Source: Bacillota bacterium
GTDB lineage: Bacteria; Bacillota; Clostridia; Oscillospirales; Oscillospiraceae
NCBI GenBank assembly: GCA_009781925.1
Contig: WQUU01000266.1
Coordinates: 1 to 9,207 of the forward strand
Length of the DNA stretch: 9,207 nt
Direction: 5' to 3'
Part shown: positions 1 to 6,720 of the stretch, piece after piece
Layout: each line of letters opens with the position of its first letter
Position numbering within the stretch: the first letter of the stretch is position 1
Made by a program: the position numbers and the translations under genes
The notes under the pieces: model-generated
What the model was told of the DNA's origin: nothing
The model's input: the letters and a program-made list of their open reading frames with translations, nothing else
Database searches by the model: none

Positions 1-164
1 TGAGCCGCAGGTACAGATCCCCCTATGTCACCCTTCTCCACGGCGCGACCGTGCGTTTTGCGCTCAATGAGCCCATCGGCTGGGCCCGGGACGGCGAGGA
101 CGGCGGCGCCCACCGGGAGTTGGTTTTGCGCAACATCCCCGGCGCGATACAGATGATTGTATAG
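1..164 (+). CDS. Diacylglycerol/lipid kinase family protein, C-terminal end (partial)
   Basis: This is the last 53 codons of a gene that enters from the left edge, in the frame starting at position 3 and ending in TAG at 162-164. The visible residues include a D-G-E-D-G-G motif, followed by a stretch ending in NIPGAIQMIV. That pattern resembles the C-terminal beta domain of the YegS/DagK/BmrU lipid kinases, where a DGE motif helps bind metal and substrate and the chain ends in a 'lPgal.v.v' strand. Members phosphorylate diacylglycerol or related lipids at the membrane. The N-terminal nucleotide-binding domain is outside the window, so the call rests on a short tail only. The stop codon lies inside the palindromic terminator that follows. 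Another all-beta C-terminal domain cannot be excluded. Confidence 0.5.
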   Translation, partial: SRRYRSPYVTLLHGATVRFALNEPIGWARDGEDGGAHRELVLRNIPGAIQMIV

Positions 165-198
165 ACAAAACCCCGCCGCGCGGCGGGGTTTTGTCTAT
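161..198. terminator. Bidirectional rho-independent terminator between converging genes
   Basis: A perfect 38-bp palindrome centred at 179/180 has no mismatch. Its core CCCCGCC-GCGC-GGCGGGG is followed by TTTT on both strands. It therefore works as a stem plus T-tract for the rightward kinase transcript and for the leftward ask transcript, which stops at 204. The kinase stop codon (162-164) is inside the left arm. Confidence 0.85.
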
Positions 199-203
199 TA
201 TTT

Positions 204-677
204 TCAGTTCCCGAAAAACCTGTTGTGAATCGCTTGCACGGCCATATCGGCGTATTGCTCCTCGATGAGGACGCTGACTTTGATCTCGCTGGTGGAGATC
301 ATCTGAATGTTGATCTTTGCGTCGTAGAGGGCCTCGAACATCAGCGCGGCGATGCCGGGGGCGGACATCATGCCCGCGCCCACGATGCTGATTTTCGCCA
401 CGTCGGTGTTCACCGAGACACGCGTAAAGCCGATGGACTCCCGGTGCTCCTCCAGAGCGGCTTTTGCGGGCTCCAGATCGTGCTTCGCCACGGTGAAGCT
501 GATGTCGTTTGTGCCCTCCCGCCCCACGGACTGCAGGATGATGTCCACGTTGATCTTCGCGTTGGCCAGCGCACGGAAGATGCGAAACGCCGCGCCCGGC
601 ACGTCCGGCACGCTCACCGCCGCGATGCGCGCCACATTGGTATCCTTTGCGATACCGCTGATCTTCATCTGTTCCAC
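204..677 (-). CDS. Predicted in-frame beta subunit of aspartokinase (internal start)
   Basis: Inside ask and in the same frame, a perfect AAGGAGGT (695-688) lies 10 nt before a GTG codon (677-675); an ATG follows three codons later (668-666). Starting there gives a 157-residue protein made of the two ACT domains only. B. subtilis aspartokinase II and Corynebacterium LysC are known to make such a beta subunit from an internal start in lysC, and the full enzyme is alpha2-beta2. The position and size fit that model. The ribosome site is stronger than the one in front of full-length ask. The encoded KEV codons could also give this sequence by chance, so expression is inference. Confidence 0.5.
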   Translation of the reverse strand: MEQMKISGIAKDTNVARIAAVSVPDVPGAAFRIFRALANAKINVDIILQSVGREGTNDISFTVAKHDLEPAKAALEEHRESIGFTRVSVNTDVAKISIVGAGMMSAPGIAALMFEALYDAKINIQMISTSEIKVSVLIEEQYADMAVQAIHNRFFGN

Positions 678-1412
678 TTTTTTCGTGACCTCCTTGACTT
701 TTGTCCCCGGCGCCCGGACATAGCTGGAGAGAACCTCCAGATTCACGCCGTAGCGCTTGGCCATCTCCACCGAGCGGTTGTGGAGCACCTGTGCGCCCAG
801 AGAGGCCAGCTCCAGCATCTCGTCGTATGTGATCTCGTTTAGCTTCTTCGCGCCTTCCACCTTCCGGGGATCCGCCGTATAGACCCCCTCCACGTCCGTA
901 TAGATCTGGCACTTGTCCGCGTGGAGCACGGCGGCGATGGCCACCGCCGTGGTGTCCGAGCCGCCGCGGCCCAGGGTGGTGATGTCGTCCTGTTTGTTGG
1001 TGCCCTGAAAGCCCGCAACAATGACAATCCGGCGCTTGTCCAGCTCCTGACGGATGCGCTCCGTGGAGCAGCGCTGGATCCGGGCGTTGCCGTAACTCAG
1101 ATCCGTCTCCATGCCGATCTGCCAGCCGGTCAGTGACACCACCGGCAGGCCCAGTTTTTCCAGCTGCATGGCCATGAGCGCGATGGAAATCTGCTCCCCG
1201 GTGGAGAGCAGCACGTCCAGTTCCCGCTTGGAGGCGCTGGGGTTGATCTCGGCGGCTTTTTCAAGGAGGTCGTCCGTCGTGTCCCCCTGGGCGGAGAGGA
1301 TCACCACCACGTCGTGGCCCTCGCAGTAGGTGTCCGCGATGATACCCGCGACCCGCTTTATTTTTCCGGCGTCCGCCACGGAGCTGCCGCCGAATTTTTG
1401 CACAATCAACAT
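204..1412 (-). CDS. ask: Aspartokinase (class II, two ACT domains)
   Basis: This 402-residue enzyme phosphorylates L-aspartate, the committed step towards lysine, threonine, methionine and diaminopimelate. The N-terminal amino-acid kinase domain shows KFGGSS (6-11), STGEQ (70-74) and GRGGSDTT (148-155), the usual ATP/aspartate-binding motifs. Two ACT domains follow from about residue 262 to the end (VPDVPGAAFRIF and the MMSAPGIAALMFEAL region) and would bind the feedback amino acid. Length matches the B. subtilis lysC type (about 408 residues). I chose ATG at 1412, giving MLIVQKFGG; a GTG one codon earlier (1415) is possible, and the same AAGGG-type ribosome site (about 1421-1427) could serve either. 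An internal start at 677 probably also yields the ACT part alone. It is the last gene of the pheB-hom-ask cluster, 159 nt after hom. No lysine riboswitch is seen in that gap, only a palindromic repeat. Confidence 0.95.
   Translation of the reverse strand: MLIVQKFGGSSVADAGKIKRVAGIIADTYCEGHDVVVILSAQGDTTDDLLEKAAEINPSASKRELDVLLSTGEQISIALMAMQLEKLGLPVVSLTGWQIGMETDLSYGNARIQRCSTERIRQELDKRRIVIVAGFQGTNKQDDITTLGRGGSDTTAVAIAAVLHADKCQIYTDVEGVYTADPRKVEGAKKLNEITYDEMLELASLGAQVLHNRSVEMAKRYGVNLEVLSSYVRAPGTKVKEVTKKVEQMKISGIAKDTNVARIAAVSVPDVPGAAFRIFRALANAKINVDIILQSVGREGTNDISFTVAKHDLEPAKAALEEHRESIGFTRVSVNTDVAKISIVGAGMMSAPGIAALMFEALYDAKINIQMISTSEIKVSVLIEEQYADMAVQAIHNRFFGN
688..695 (-). promoter_or_regulatory. Internal Shine-Dalgarno for the aspartokinase beta subunit
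   Basis: AAGGAGGT on the minus strand is a full match to the anti-Shine-Dalgarno and sits 10 nt before an in-frame GTG, within the linker between the kinase and ACT domains. Confidence 0.5.
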
Positions 1413-1470
1413 CACAATCTTTCCCTTCGGAATGGGTCTGGTTCACTATATACAGGGTGGTTAAGAGCGG

Positions 1471-1555
1471 GGCCTTTGTAGGGGCCGCCGCCCTCGGCGG
1501 CCCGCGTTGCGATACAGGGCACGGGACGCCCAAGGGGGCGTCCCCTACAAGGGCC
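1471..1555. repeat. Palindromic intergenic repeat with two internal hairpins
   Basis: This 85-bp element in the hom-ask gap has inverted ends: GGCCTTTGTAGGGG (1471-1484) matches the reverse complement of 1542-1555 at 13 of 14 bases. Inside are two perfect 9-bp stems with 4-nt loops: GGGCCGCCG (1482-1490) with CGGCGGCCC (1495-1503), and GGGACGCCC (1523-1531) with GGGCGTCCC (1536-1544). It encodes nothing recognisable. Its GTAGGG/CCCTAC ends are shared with the element at 2759-2821. Such short palindromic elements recur between genes in many Clostridia. In the mRNA, the stems could alter termination or decay between hom and ask. Confidence 0.75.
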
Positions 1556-1571
1556 GGGGTGGTTTCGTCCC

Positions 1572-2714
1572 TCACTCCAGCACGCGGAACAGCGAGAGCG
1601 GAACCTGTCCGCCTGTCAACTCCATAACTTCATATTTGCTCATCGGCTCCGTGAGACAGGCGTCCTTCCCCTCCGCCCGCACGTACCAGCGGCTGACCAC
1701 CTCGTCCGAGTCCGTAAAACTGCCGGGGGAGGCCTCGTCCCAGTCCAGATATTTCCGGGCCTTAAAGTGCTTCGCGGCGTCGATCACGTCCGCAACCACG
1801 GCGCTGGCGGTGGGGCGTTTGCCCGCGCCCGCGCCGTAGAACATGGCCTCGCCGATGGCGTTGCCGTGTACCACGATGCCGTTCATCACGCCGTCCACAT
1901 TGGACAGCAGACTGCCGACGGGGATCAGGTGCGGGGCGACGTAGGCGGTGACGGTGTCCTTGCCGGTGCGCAGGCCCCGGCCCAGGAGCTTGATCTTGTA
2001 GCCCAGGCGTTTGGCGCTCTCCACATCCCCGGCCTTGACCCCAGCGATACCCTCGGTCTTCACATTCTCCACGTCCACCTCCCGGCCGAAACAGAGGTCA
2101 CTCAAGATGCAAATCTTCCGGCAGGCGTCCAGCCCCTCGAGATCGGCGGAGGGGTCTTTTTCGGCGTAACCCTTTTCCTGCGCCTGCTTTAACGCCTCGT
2201 CGAAGGACACGCCGCATGCGATCATCCGGGTCAGAATATAATTAGTCGTGCCGTTTAGAATGCCGTAGACCTCGTCGATCTCATTGGCGGCCAGACATTG
2301 GGTGATGGGCCGGATGATGGGAATGCCCCCGCCCACACTGGCCTCGAAGAGGTAGTTGACATTCCGCTCCTTGGCGATGCGGATGAGCTCCAGCCCGCGC
2401 GTGGCCACCAGTTCCTTGTTGGAGGTGACAACGCTCTTCCCGTGGAGGAGGGCGCGCTTGGTGAAATCATAGGCCACGCCCGCGCCGCCGATGGTCTCCA
2501 CCACGATGCGCACGTCCGGGTCGTTTTCGATGACAGAGAAATCCTGAACCATCAGCGCCGCCCAGGGGTTTTCGGGAAAATCCCGGACGTCCAGGATGTA
2601 TTTGACAGAGATCTCCTCCGCCGCGCTCCGGGCGATGCGGGAGGCGTTCTCCTCCATCACCTCGACCACGCCGCCACCCACCACGCCGAAGCCCAATACC
2701 GCGATATGGATCAT
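1572..2714 (-). CDS. hom: Homoserine dehydrogenase with a shortened C-terminal region
   Basis: The protein reduces aspartate 4-semialdehyde to homoserine with NAD(P)H, the branch to threonine and methionine. It has 380 residues. The N-terminal Rossmann fold starts with GFGVVGGG (8-15). Further marks are TSNKEL (K100), NGTTNYILT (154-162) and the family signature AEKDPSADLEGLDACRK (184-200), whose D196 and K200 fit the catalytic Asp/Lys pair. Gram-positive enzymes are usually about 430 residues with a complete C-terminal ACT domain. Here only about 40 residues remain after SRWYVR (341-346), ending in a strand-like LSLFRVLE, so the ACT domain is absent or collapsed. ATG at 2714 follows AAAGGA by about 11 nt. 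The gene lies downstream of pheB and the cupin remnant and upstream of ask, as part of one leftward cluster. Confidence 0.93.
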   Translation of the reverse strand: MIHIAVLGFGVVGGGVVEVMEENASRIARSAAEEISVKYILDVRDFPENPWAALMVQDFSVIENDPDVRIVVETIGGAGVAYDFTKRALLHGKSVVTSNKELVATRGLELIRIAKERNVNYLFEASVGGGIPIIRPITQCLAANEIDEVYGILNGTTNYILTRMIACGVSFDEALKQAQEKGYAEKDPSADLEGLDACRKICILSDLCFGREVDVENVKTEGIAGVKAGDVESAKRLGYKIKLLGRGLRTGKDTVTAYVAPHLIPVGSLLSNVDGVMNGIVVHGNAIGEAMFYGAGAGKRPTASAVVADVIDAAKHFKARKYLDWDEASPGSFTDSDEVVSRWYVRAEGKDACLTEPMSKYEVMELTGGQVPLSLFRVLE

Positions 2715-2758
2715 AATAGGGTCAGTCCTTTGCTGAATGTGTGTGAATGCCGTGAATT

Positions 2759-2821
2759 GTAGGGAACGGATTTATCCGTTCCACTCTTCCGTATGGAGGA
2801 ACGGATAAATCCGTTCCCTAC
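2759..2821. repeat. Nested palindromic repeat overlapping the cupin stop codon
   Basis: Two perfect 24-bp inverted arms (2759-2782 and 2798-2821) flank a 15-nt centre. Each arm is itself a hairpin: GGAACGGAT-TT-ATCCGTTCC in the left arm and its complement in the right. The outer ends read GTAGGG and CCCTAC, like the ends of the element at 1471-1555. On the minus strand, the right-hand end supplies the TAG (2820-2818) that stops the cupin remnant. The element ends about 45 nt before the hom start. Confidence 0.8.
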
Positions 2822-3099
2822 TCCCCCTGATAATACTCAGTCTGCTTGCCGGTCTCATAGACCTGGTCGATGCCCTCCGCCCAAACGCCTATTTTCCCGG
2901 AATCGGGATACAATGCCACGTCGAGCTCACCGCGGGTGTCAAAGTCCAGATACACGAGAAGTTCGGTGTCCGACGTGTTCGTGAGCTTGTGCGCGCCGCG
3001 CTCGCCTGAGGGGAAGAAGAGAAAGTCCCCGGCGGACACGGCCCTCTCCCCGTCCGGCGTTTTTAGCATACCGCCGCCGCTGAGGATGTAAAAACCTCC
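2818..3099 (-). pseudogene. Cupin-domain protein, 5'-truncated remnant
   Basis: The frame opens directly after the pheB stop (TAG 3102-3100) and is in phase with pheB. It reads G-G-F-Y-I-L-S-G-G-G, then a half cupin (PDGERAVSAGDFLFFPSGE) and a family-typical tail with YPDSGK. Related single-domain cupins are about 150-165 residues. Here the first 60-70 residues, including the HxH metal-binding half of the barrel, are missing, and only about 93 codons remain. No start codon lies at the junction. The first ATG (3069) is 30 nt downstream of the pheB stop and lacks a nearby ribosome site, although reinitiation could give an 83-residue peptide. A complete beta barrel cannot form, so I call it a remnant left by a deletion or insertion between pheB and hom. 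Confidence 0.7.
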
Positions 3100-3546
3100 C
3101 TATCCCGCCAAAATCTCAATCTTAATGACGTCAGGCTCCGCGCCGAGGCGACGTGTGAACTCGTCCATAGAGACGCGCATCGCCGAGGTCTCGGCGGAGA
3201 TCGCGACCACCGCCGCGCCGTTGATTGGAATGCTCTGATTAATGGTTAGAATATTGGCGGACATCCCGGCAAAAATGGTCAATACGGAAGAGAGCGCGCC
3301 GGGTCTGTCCCGGAGCAACACGTGAAAGGTTACAATGTCGCGGCCGCGGAAGTCCCGAAAGGGGGAAACCGCGTCCTTATACTTGTAAAAAGCGCTGCGG
3401 CTGATGCCCACGCGCGCGACCGCCTTCCCCACGGTGTCCGCCTCCCCGGTCTCGAGAAGCGCCTTTGCCGCCATGACTTTCAGAAAAATCTCAGGCAGCA
3501 ATGCAGCGTCCACCAGGTAATATTTTTTTTCTTTTGCGCCTGCCAT
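3100..3546 (-). CDS. pheB: ACT domain-containing protein, PheB/UPF0735 family
   Basis: This 148-residue protein resembles B. subtilis PheB (147 residues) along its length. An N-terminal helical segment contains VARVGISRSAFYKYKDAV (about 43-60), which looks helix-turn-helix-like. A single ACT domain follows (about 71-147), with RDRPGALSSVL and NILTINQSIPINGAA. ACT domains bind amino acids; the exact role of this family is not established, and the old link to chorismate mutase activity is doubtful. I chose ATG at 3546 because AAAGGA lies 9 nt upstream and the product matches the family start (KKYYLV). The ATGs at 3573 and 3564 have no ribosome site. It is the first gene of the leftward cluster with hom and ask, so a regulatory role in homoserine/threonine synthesis is a reasonable inference. 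Confidence 0.88.
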   Translation of the reverse strand: MAGAKEKKYYLVDAALLPEIFLKVMAAKALLETGEADTVGKAVARVGISRSAFYKYKDAVSPFRDFRGRDIVTFHVLLRDRPGALSSVLTIFAGMSANILTINQSIPINGAAVVAISAETSAMRVSMDEFTRRLGAEPDVIKIEILAG

Positions 3547-3594
3547 GGGAGGCTGTCCTTTCATGAAAGTCATTTGTCTCTACAGGTAAAACGT

Positions 3595-3623
3595 ATCATA
3601 ACACAACCGGGGCGATTACGCAA
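3595..3623 (-). promoter_or_regulatory. Sigma-A-type promoter for the pheB-hom-ask cluster
   Basis: On the minus strand TTGCGT (3623-3618), a 17-bp spacer and TATGAT (3600-3595) form a promoter with an extended TGT just before the -10. Transcription would start near 3588, giving a leader of about 40 nt to the pheB ATG. The -35 is weak but the extended -10 is good. Confidence 0.65.
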
Positions 3624-3653
3624 GGGATTTTTACAAAAAAGCAGGTGAGCGCC

Positions 3654-4733
3654 GTGTACAGCCGCATTCAAAAATTATTGGTTCATCTGCTGGTGGCGGC
3701 GCTGGTGATCGCGGGGCTGTGGCTGACTTTCCGCTATCTCCTGCCCTGGCTCTCCCCCTTTTTGCTGGCCATGGGGATCGCCGCCGCGTCGGAGCCAGTG
3801 GTCAGGCGCATGTCAGGCAAACGCTTTCCCCGGGCGGGGGCGGCGGGGCTGTGCACCTTTCTGCTCCTGGCCGCGCTCATCGCGATCCTGACCCTGGGCC
3901 TGGGGCGGGCCCTCTCCGAACTCGGAAATCTGGCGGGGGCGCTGCCGGATCTCCTCGCGAAGGCCAGCGACAAACTGAGCGCCTGGCAGGACAAAATTTT
4001 GGCTTACATCGCCAAAACCCCCGGCAACTTGAGTGGTTTTCTCCAGGCGGCGCTGGACACCTCCGTTGCGCAGCTGACCCAGCTGCCGGGCGTCATCTCC
4101 GCCGCGCTCTTAAACCTCGCTAGGGGCTTCGCCATGCAGCTGCCGGCGATCTTGCTGTTTGTCATCACCGGCGGCATCGGGGCCTATTTCTGCTCCGCCT
4201 CGTTTCCGGAGATTCTGGGTTTTTTAAAGCGGCAGCTGCCAAAAACCTGGCAAACCAAGGCGCGCCTGGTCTATGGGGACTTGAAGCGCAGCCTGGGCAG
4301 CTGGGCCAAGGCCCAGCTCATCATGATGGGCATCACCTTCTGCGAGCTGCTGCTGGCTTTTCTGCTCCTGCGCGTCCCGTACAGCCTGCTGCTGGCCGTC
4401 GTCATCGCGCTGGTCGACATGCTGCCCGTGTTCGGCACGGGGACAATACTCCTGCCCTGGGCGGTCATCGCGGCGCTCTCGGGAAACAATGGCCTGGCGC
4501 TGGGGTTGTTCATCACCGAAATGGTGATAACACTGGTACGCAATACGGTGCAGGCCAAGCTCCTGGGGGATCAACTGGGCCTGCACCCGCTGGTGACGCT
4601 GGTGGCGCTCTACGTCGGCTTCCGGGTCATGGGTTTCTGGGGGATGCTGCTGTTCCCGATTTTGGCCGTGCTGCTCAAACAGATGAACGACCACAAGATG
4701 ATCCGGCTATGGAAGACGGTGGAAAATGAATGA
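3654..4733 (+). CDS. ytvI: AI-2E family transporter-like sporulation membrane protein YtvI
   Basis: The product is a 359-residue polytopic membrane protein of the AI-2E/PerM family (PF01594). Hydrophobic segments cluster at about 10-45, 62-85, 165-185, 225-275 and 280-350, around a long amphipathic region (about 90-160). The motif DMLPVFGTGTILLPWA (255-270) and the overall length (B. subtilis YtvI is about 371 residues) point to the YtvI branch found in endospore formers. Its cargo, if any, is unknown. I chose GTG at 3654 because AGGTG lies 6 nt upstream (3643-3647); a GTG at 3645 would add three residues but has no ribosome site. The gene is divergent from pheB and stands alone. A clear promoter for it was not found in the 100-bp shared gap. 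Confidence 0.85.
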   Translation: MYSRIQKLLVHLLVAALVIAGLWLTFRYLLPWLSPFLLAMGIAAASEPVVRRMSGKRFPRAGAAGLCTFLLLAALIAILTLGLGRALSELGNLAGALPDLLAKASDKLSAWQDKILAYIAKTPGNLSGFLQAALDTSVAQLTQLPGVISAALLNLARGFAMQLPAILLFVITGGIGAYFCSASFPEILGFLKRQLPKTWQTKARLVYGDLKRSLGSWAKAQLIMMGITFCELLLAFLLLRVPYSLLLAVVIALVDMLPVFGTGTILLPWAVIAALSGNNGLALGLFITEMVITLVRNTVQAKLLGDQLGLHPLVTLVALYVGFRVMGFWGMLLFPILAVLLKQMNDHKMIRLWKTVENE

Positions 4734-4897
4734 GGGCAAGGATTCGACAGGGGCATTTGGATAAACCACCCCGGGACTGTAGCAGATGTTACCTTCTACC
4801 ACAACCCCTTTTGAGGTCAAGAGCGGACACCCCCAGACTTCTCCTTTGGCCTCTTCTATCGTGTAACGCCCCCTTTTTCATATCGGTGAATACCGCG
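4734..4897. other. Convergent intergenic gap without recognisable gene
   Basis: This 164-bp stretch separates the ends of ytvI (+) and the ABC-2 permease (-). I see no convincing terminator with a T-tract. The sequence at 4740-4753 resembles the 5' end of tmRNA (GGATTCGACAGGGG), but no other part of a tmRNA is visible. A 30-codon minus-strand frame here has no ribosome site and resembles nothing known. Confidence 0.5.
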
Positions 4898-5800
4898 TCA
4901 CCGCGAGCCCCGAATCCTCCTGCTCAATATCCGCCAGGCCAGGCCGAAGCAGACCAGCGCGAAGACCCCGCAGAAGATCAGCATCCCCCAGAGCGGCACA
5001 TCCAGCCCCAAAAACCCGATGCTCTTGGCGGAGAAAAAGTCCTGGCTCAGGAGGGTATTCGCCTGATCCGCGGGCACGTTCAGAACATGGAAGGCGTCCG
5101 TCAGCACCGTGCGCTTGAGCCAGATGACCAGATGCGTGAAGGGCAGCACGGAGCCGACCGCCTGTGTAGTCTTGCCGAGGTTCGAATAGGGGATGTAGAT
5201 CCCGCAGAGAAAACCCAGAAACGTACCCGCCAGGCTGCCGATGACACCCAGAGCGGCGGGGGATTTCACCAGCGCCGTGATGAGGGACATGAGCGCCGCG
5301 CTGATGAGAGAGGCAATTGCCAGGATCCCGGCCACCGCGAAAAACGCGCCGGCGGTCACCCAATAGCCGGTGAGCAGCCCGATGAGGAAAAAGGCGGCCG
5401 CCCAGGTGAGCAGGTTGAGCGCGAAGGAGACGAAAAGCCCGCTGATGTATTGGGAGAGCAGGAGTTCGGAGCTATGGGCGCGGGTAAGCAGGAGGCTGTC
5501 GACGCGCCGGGATTTGAAGTCATCCGCGATGGTGGAGAACACGCCGTTACTGAGGGACATGGAGTTCAGGATCATGACGCCCGCCATCATCTGCAGGTAG
5601 ATGAGAAAATTCTGCGCGCCGCCGCTGAGGGGGAAGCCCGCGTCTGTCATGCCCCGGACGAACATCTGGGCGATGAACAAAAAGTAGAGCGCCACCAAAA
5701 TGAGCGTGCTCAAAAAGGAGAAGAACACGGCCATCCGATCCCGCAGAAACAGGCGGATGCTGCGGCGCGCCAGGGCGATGACTCTTTGGATGCTAAGCAT
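4898..5800 (-). CDS. ABC-2 type exporter permease (DrrB-like)
   Basis: This 300-residue membrane protein is the channel half of the two-gene exporter. About six hydrophobic segments are seen (roughly 25-46, 65-85, 115-140, 145-170, 175-200, 270-292). A positively charged N-terminus (RRSIRLFLRDR) precedes the first, as usual for ABC2_membrane proteins. A region with PYSNLGKTTQAVGSVLPFTH (about 205-224) matches the conserved 'P...l......lP.th' segment before the last helices. The ATG overlaps the end of the ATPase gene by 8 bp (5793-5800), and AGGAGG sits 6 nt before it, so the two genes are translationally coupled. The family moves drugs, lipids or polysaccharides; the substrate here is unknown. 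Confidence 0.9.
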   Translation of the reverse strand: MLSIQRVIALARRSIRLFLRDRMAVFFSFLSTLILVALYFLFIAQMFVRGMTDAGFPLSGGAQNFLIYLQMMAGVMILNSMSLSNGVFSTIADDFKSRRVDSLLLTRAHSSELLLSQYISGLFVSFALNLLTWAAAFFLIGLLTGYWVTAGAFFAVAGILAIASLISAALMSLITALVKSPAALGVIGSLAGTFLGFLCGIYIPYSNLGKTTQAVGSVLPFTHLVIWLKRTVLTDAFHVLNVPADQANTLLSQDFFSAKSIGFLGLDVPLWGMLIFCGVFALVCFGLAWRILSRRIRGSR

Positions 5801-6713
5801 GGGCCGCCTCCTCCCCGATGCGCTCGCCGACGGCGTTCAGAAACACGTCGTCCATGCTGCCGCGCTGTGCCTCGAAGAAGAGGATATTCGCCTTGAGCGC
5901 GTTTAGCAATTCGATGGACGCCTCCGTGTCATCGATGGGCACGGCATAGGTGTCCGCCACCTTTTGAAATCCCAAATCCCGTTGATTCAGACCCTTTTCC
6001 AGGGCGGCGGCATCCCGCGGCGTGATGAGAAGGCGATCCTGGGAGTACCTCGCCTTGAGTTCGGCGGGGCTGCCCTCCGCCAGGAGTTTTCCCCGGTGGA
6101 TGATGACCACGCGGTCGGCGCCGGCGGCCTCCTCCATGTAGTGGGTGGTGAGGAAGACCGTCATGCCGGTTTTTTGGCGGATGTCGCGGAGGATGTTCCA
6201 GACCTCCGCGCGGGTGCGGGGGTCGAGGCCCGTGGTGGGCTCGTCCAGGAACAGCACCTTCGGCGCACAGAGCAGGGCCCTTGCGATCTCCGCCTTGCGC
6301 TTTTGCCCGCCGGAGAGGTTTTTCACGCGATTTTTCGCGTAATCCCCCATATCCAGCAGGGAGATGAGTTCCGCCGGCCGGGTTTTGACGGTGGCGCCGC
6401 CCTCGAGGGTCAACGCGGCGTAAAGCTCCAGATTTTCCGTGACAGTCAGGAGCGCGTCGAAGACGTTGTCCTGGAACACCACGCCAATTTTCTGGCGGAA
6501 GGCGGGAAAATCCTCGCCCGCGCCGTAACGGACGTCGCCGCCGTCTCTTTGCAGCAGGCCGATGAGCATGTTGATGGTGGTGCTTTTCCCCGCGCCGTTC
6601 TGCCCCAGAAAGGCGAAGAGGCTCCCCTCCGGCACGGAAAAGCTCAGGTTATCGACGGCTTTGTTCGCGCCGAAGGATTTTGAGAGATTCGAGACGTCAA
6701 TGACTGTTTTCGT
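5793..6713 (-). CDS. ABC transporter ATP-binding protein (DrrA/CcmA-like)
   Basis: This cytoplasmic ATPase powers the neighbouring permease. From the start used here (306 residues) it shows Walker A GQNGAGKST (37-45), Q-loop Gln81, signature LSGGQ (133-137), Walker B VLFLDEP (153-159), D-loop GLD and switch His191. A DrrA-type C-terminal extension follows (about 215-306). The start is unusual. The homologous part begins KTVIDVSNLSKSFG, and a perfect AAAGGAG (6728-6722) lies 8 nt before an ACG codon (6713-6711), with no ATG, GTG or TTG nearby. The nearest in-frame conventional start is TTG at 6791, which adds 26 residues through a hairpin-rich stretch and has no ribosome site. Either ACG is used, or an ATG was mutated or misread, or the TTG is used. 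The gene overlaps the permease by 8 bp. Confidence 0.9.
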   Translation of the reverse strand, partial: TKTVIDVSNLSKSFGANKAVDNLSFSVPEGSLFAFLGQNGAGKSTTINMLIGLLQRDGGDVRYGAGEDFPAFRQKIGVVFQDNVFDALLTVTENLELYAALTLEGGATVKTRPAELISLLDMGDYAKNRVKNLSGGQKRKAEIARALLCAPKVLFLDEPTTGLDPRTRAEVWNILRDIRQKTGMTVFLTTHYMEEAAGADRVVIIHRGKLLAEGSPAELKARYSQDRLLITPRDAAALEKGLNQRDLGFQKVADTYAVPIDDTEASIELLNALKANILFFEAQRGSMDDVFLNAVGERIGEEAAHA

Positions 6714-6720
6714 TTTGTTT

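Noticed and set aside
225..842. Plus-strand frames opposite aspartokinase
   Set aside because: They are His/Arg/Asp-rich shadows of a strongly supported enzyme on the other strand.
1413..1571. Possible lysine riboswitch or T-box upstream of ask
   Set aside because: The gap is explained by the palindromic repeat, and I see no T-box sequence or lysine-riboswitch-like junction.
3574..3644. A sporulation sigma-factor promoter for ytvI (a CATAACAC stretch at 3597-3604)
   Set aside because: The match to a SigE-type -10 is imperfect and no fitting -35 was found at the right distance, so it is not annotated.
4730..5896. A 388-codon plus-strand open frame overlapping the end of ytvI
   Set aside because: It is antisense to the ABC-2 permease, very rich in Gln, Arg, Pro and Glu as expected of a GC-rich shadow frame, has no ribosome site and matches no family I know.
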